In this document: positions 6,492 through 6,559 of the stretch, piece by piece | Position numbering within the stretch: position 1 is the first letter of the stretch | How the letters are laid out: the number at the start of each line of letters is the position of its first letter | Origin: CAYXFZ01 sp964464385 | GTDB taxonomy: Bacteria; Planctomycetota; UBA1135 | Length of the DNA stretch: 6,559 nucleotides | Reading direction: 5' to 3' | Assembly (NCBI GenBank): GCA_964464385.1 | Contig: CAYXFZ010000102.1 | Span: forward strand, 1-6,559 | Notes under the pieces: model-generated | What the model was told of the DNA's origin: nothing | Seen by the model: only the letters and a program-made list of their open reading frames with translations | Database searches by the model: none | Translations under genes and position numbers: made by a program

Positions 6492-6559
6492 GGGAGGAGG
6501 CCACCGAGAGAGGGTAAGAAGCCCTGATTCAGACCCTCAGTTTAGGGCCATCGGACCCC
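6492..6559 (-). other. Leader region upstream of the lipoprotein gene
   Basis: These 68 bases precede the lipoprotein ATG and reach the window edge. I see no Shine-Dalgarno site; the nine bases before the ATG read CCTCCTCCC. A 9-base near-palindrome (CTGAATCAG on the minus strand, at 6524-6532) and a possible 4-base stem CCCT/AGGG lie further up, both too short to call an operator or terminator. The promoter may lie here or beyond the edge. Confidence 0.3.

Noticed and set aside
6524..6532. Short palindrome CTGATTCAG upstream of the lipoprotein gene
   Set aside because: Only four base pairs per arm and a single copy; expected by chance, so not called as an operator.

Overview
The window reads as chromosomal DNA from a GC-rich, diderm (Gram-negative-type) bacterium. 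A run of ten Ns inside one gene points to a draft, perhaps metagenome-derived, assembly. The large glycine-rich lipoprotein with Ig-like and beta-helix-like parts, weak Shine-Dalgarno use and tightly packed genes would fit a deep lineage such as Planctomycetota or a similar phylum. That placement is an inference from style, not from a marker gene. I see no RNA genes, insertion sequences, CRISPR array, phage genes or integration sites.

Layout: (1) Positions 1-1311, minus strand, hold most of an SLC13/DASS-type anion:sodium symporter whose C-terminus runs off the left edge. (2) Positions 1312-1375 are a short divergent intergenic region. (3) Positions 1376-2323, plus strand, encode a monofunctional proline dehydrogenase with all the expected motifs. 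(4) Positions 2251-3459, minus strand, encode a metal-dependent amidohydrolase of the ATZ/TRZ/aminofutalosine-deaminase-like group; its 3' end overlaps the proline dehydrogenase gene tail-to-tail by 73 bases. (5) Positions 3468-6491, minus strand, encode a roughly 1000-residue secreted lipoprotein with Ig-like N-terminal parts, a long glycine-rich middle that repeats a beta-helix-like module, and an unknown C-terminal domain. (6) Positions 6492-6559 are a short leader upstream of it.

Working together: the proline dehydrogenase and the anion transporter are divergently arranged and could share control, giving a loose carbon and nitrogen catabolism theme. The lipoprotein and the amidohydrolase are on one strand, 8 bases apart, so they are probably co-transcribed, but nothing in the proteins shows a shared job. 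The least-explained item is the lipoprotein. I found no convincing new multi-gene system; the other genes are recognisable household families.
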